Shown: piece by piece, positions 22,982-23,836 of the stretch
How positions within the stretch are numbered: position 1 is the stretch's first letter
How the letters are laid out: each line of letters opens with the position of its first letter
Source: a virus
Length of the DNA: 23,836 bases
IMG/VR virus record: IMGVR_UViG_3300007346_000246
Span: 1-23,836 of that record
Strand: one strand, 5' to 3'
The notes under the pieces: generated by a model
Seen by the model: the letters and a program-made list of their open reading frames with translations, nothing else
The model's database searches: none
What the model was told of the DNA's origin: nothing
Made by a program: the position numbers and the translations under genes

Positions 22982-23836
22982 ATGGCCGACCTGCGGATCA
23001 GCGAACTACAAACGCTTGCTGGCGCCAATCTTGCAGCGGGCGACTACATGCCGCTGGCAGACGTTAGCGCCAGCGAGTCACGCAAGATCACCGTCACCGA
23101 TTTCCTGGGTAATGCCGTAACGCTACTGGCAGACGACACGATACCAAGTGGCAAAATCCTGTTTGGTGCCGAGAGTGTTCCCGGCTCAGCGCTTGAAAAC
23201 CTAGCGGTTGACACCAACCAAATCAACAATGGCAGCATTACGGCTGCCAAACTTGCTGACTATTCTTCGGTCACTTTTGTCTCGTCCTTGCCGGCATCCG
23301 GCGCTTTTCGTGGTCAGCTTGCCGTTGACACCGCAACACTCGCTGTTTCTGCATGGGACGGCAGCGCTTGGAGATCCATCAAGGCATCAGGCTCAATCAA
23401 TGGTTTTGTCGGCGACAGCACGGGCATCATCAATATCTCTGTATCGCAGGTTGGAGATAATGTTTCAATTAGCGCAACGCTAGATGACACTGCGGCTGCG
23501 GCGCAATTTTTAGCTGGTCCTAGTGGCAGTGCTGGTGCTGTTAGTTATCGCTTGATTGCAGCAGCTGATCTACCCACGGCAACTACAGCAGCAAAAGGTG
23601 CTGTCCAGGTCAATGGCAATGGCCTGACCATGAGCGGTGATCAAATCCAGATTGATAACACCGTCACGCCAAATACTGCTACCTATTATCTTGTTCAGTA
23701 TGACGCCAATGGTCTTGTAACGGGCGGGCGTGCAATTACTGCCGCAGATCTACCAACTGCAGGTGTCGGCACTATTGGCGCTGTTTATCCAGGAACGGGT
23801 CTTAGTGTTGCCGGCAGTGGGCAGCTAAATCACACA
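22982..23836 (+). CDS. Tail fibre protein, N-terminal part (runs off the window)
   Basis: The frame opens at ATG 22982 and is still open at the last base, giving 285 residues. It begins MADLRISELQTLAGANLAAG, followed by MPLADVSASESRKITVTDFL, TIPSGKILFGAESVPGSAL and NNGSITAAKLADYSS. This start is a pattern I know from fibres of cyanobacterial phages and should be the attachment to the tail. Further on, two shaft units 60 residues apart begin with AADLPTA (Asp at 196 and 256) and continue to GxGLxxxG. GAGG, as part of TTGAGGTAG about 12 bases before the ATG, may be the ribosome site. The receptor-binding end lies beyond the window. Confidence 0.82.
   Translation, partial: MADLRISELQTLAGANLAAGDYMPLADVSASESRKITVTDFLGNAVTLLADDTIPSGKILFGAESVPGSALENLAVDTNQINNGSITAAKLADYSSVTFVSSLPASGAFRGQLAVDTATLAVSAWDGSAWRSIKASGSINGFVGDSTGIINISVSQVGDNVSISATLDDTAAAAQFLAGPSGSAGAVSYRLIAAADLPTATTAAKGAVQVNGNGLTMSGDQIQIDNTVTPNTATYYLVQYDANGLVTGGRAITAADLPTAGVGTIGAVYPGTGLSVAGSGQLNHT

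Noticed and set aside
1-23836. CRISPR arrays, tRNA or rRNA genes, insertion sequences, diversity-generating retroelement
   Set aside because: I saw no regularly spaced repeats, cloverleaf, transposase or reverse transcriptase. The tropism-type domain at 8440 has no accompanying template repeat that I could find.

Overview
The window is the structural half of a tailed double-stranded DNA phage, or of a prophage. Every supported gene lies on the + strand in one tightly packed run with the lambda-type order: small and large terminase, head-tail joining protein, portal, protease and capsid, connectors, tail tube, frameshifted tail chaperone, tape measure, tail tip, fibre. The long tape measure, the gpG/gpT-style frameshift and the tail-tip set point to a long-tailed siphovirus. 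No integrase, repressor, lysis, replication, tRNA, CRISPR or insertion-sequence features are seen, so free phage and prophage cannot be told apart.

Host: the left half (terminase to tail tube) resembles lambda-like prophage modules of Proteobacteria. The small tail proteins after the hub and the fibre beginning at 22982 resemble, from memory, families of phages of unicellular cyanobacteria (Synechococcus/Cyanobium). A cyanobacterial host is my best guess, at moderate confidence. No host gene in the window settles it.

Layout: 1-149 is a short leader with a possible promoter. 150-2523 encodes the packaging motor. 2567-4662 holds a gpW-like joining protein with an extra N-terminal domain, then the portal. 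4662-7310 is one 882-residue reading frame that strings together two small conserved segments, a Tudor-like domain, a prohead protease, a scaffold and an HK97-fold capsid protein. 7313-9060 holds a small protein, a probable decoration protein, a gpFII-like connector and a short fibre-like protein with a tropism-determinant-type N-terminus. 9063-10721 holds tail-completion genes and the tail tube, closed by a clear intrinsic terminator at 10749-10772. 10811-11481 is the tail assembly chaperone pair, joined by a -1 frameshift at GGGAAAC. 11474-16549 is the tape measure. 16549-21262 is the tip: a gpM/gpL-position protein, an NlpC/P60 peptidase and a gpJ-like hub. 21262-22954 holds three further small tail proteins, two of which share a visible segment. 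22982 to the window end is the start of a tail fibre.

Together the genes would package DNA through the portal into a protease-matured shell, close it with gpW/gpFII-like connectors, and build a tail whose length is set by the tape measure with help from the G/GT chaperones. Gene ends are tightly coupled (often a 1-base TGATG overlap). The two abundant structural parts, capsid and tail tube, stand out by codon usage and by RNA hairpins just after them. The most interesting points are the capsid polyprotein with its codon-usage seam, the textbook frameshift signal, the gpW fusion flanked by a 14-base repeat, and the tube-like paralogues placed after the hub.
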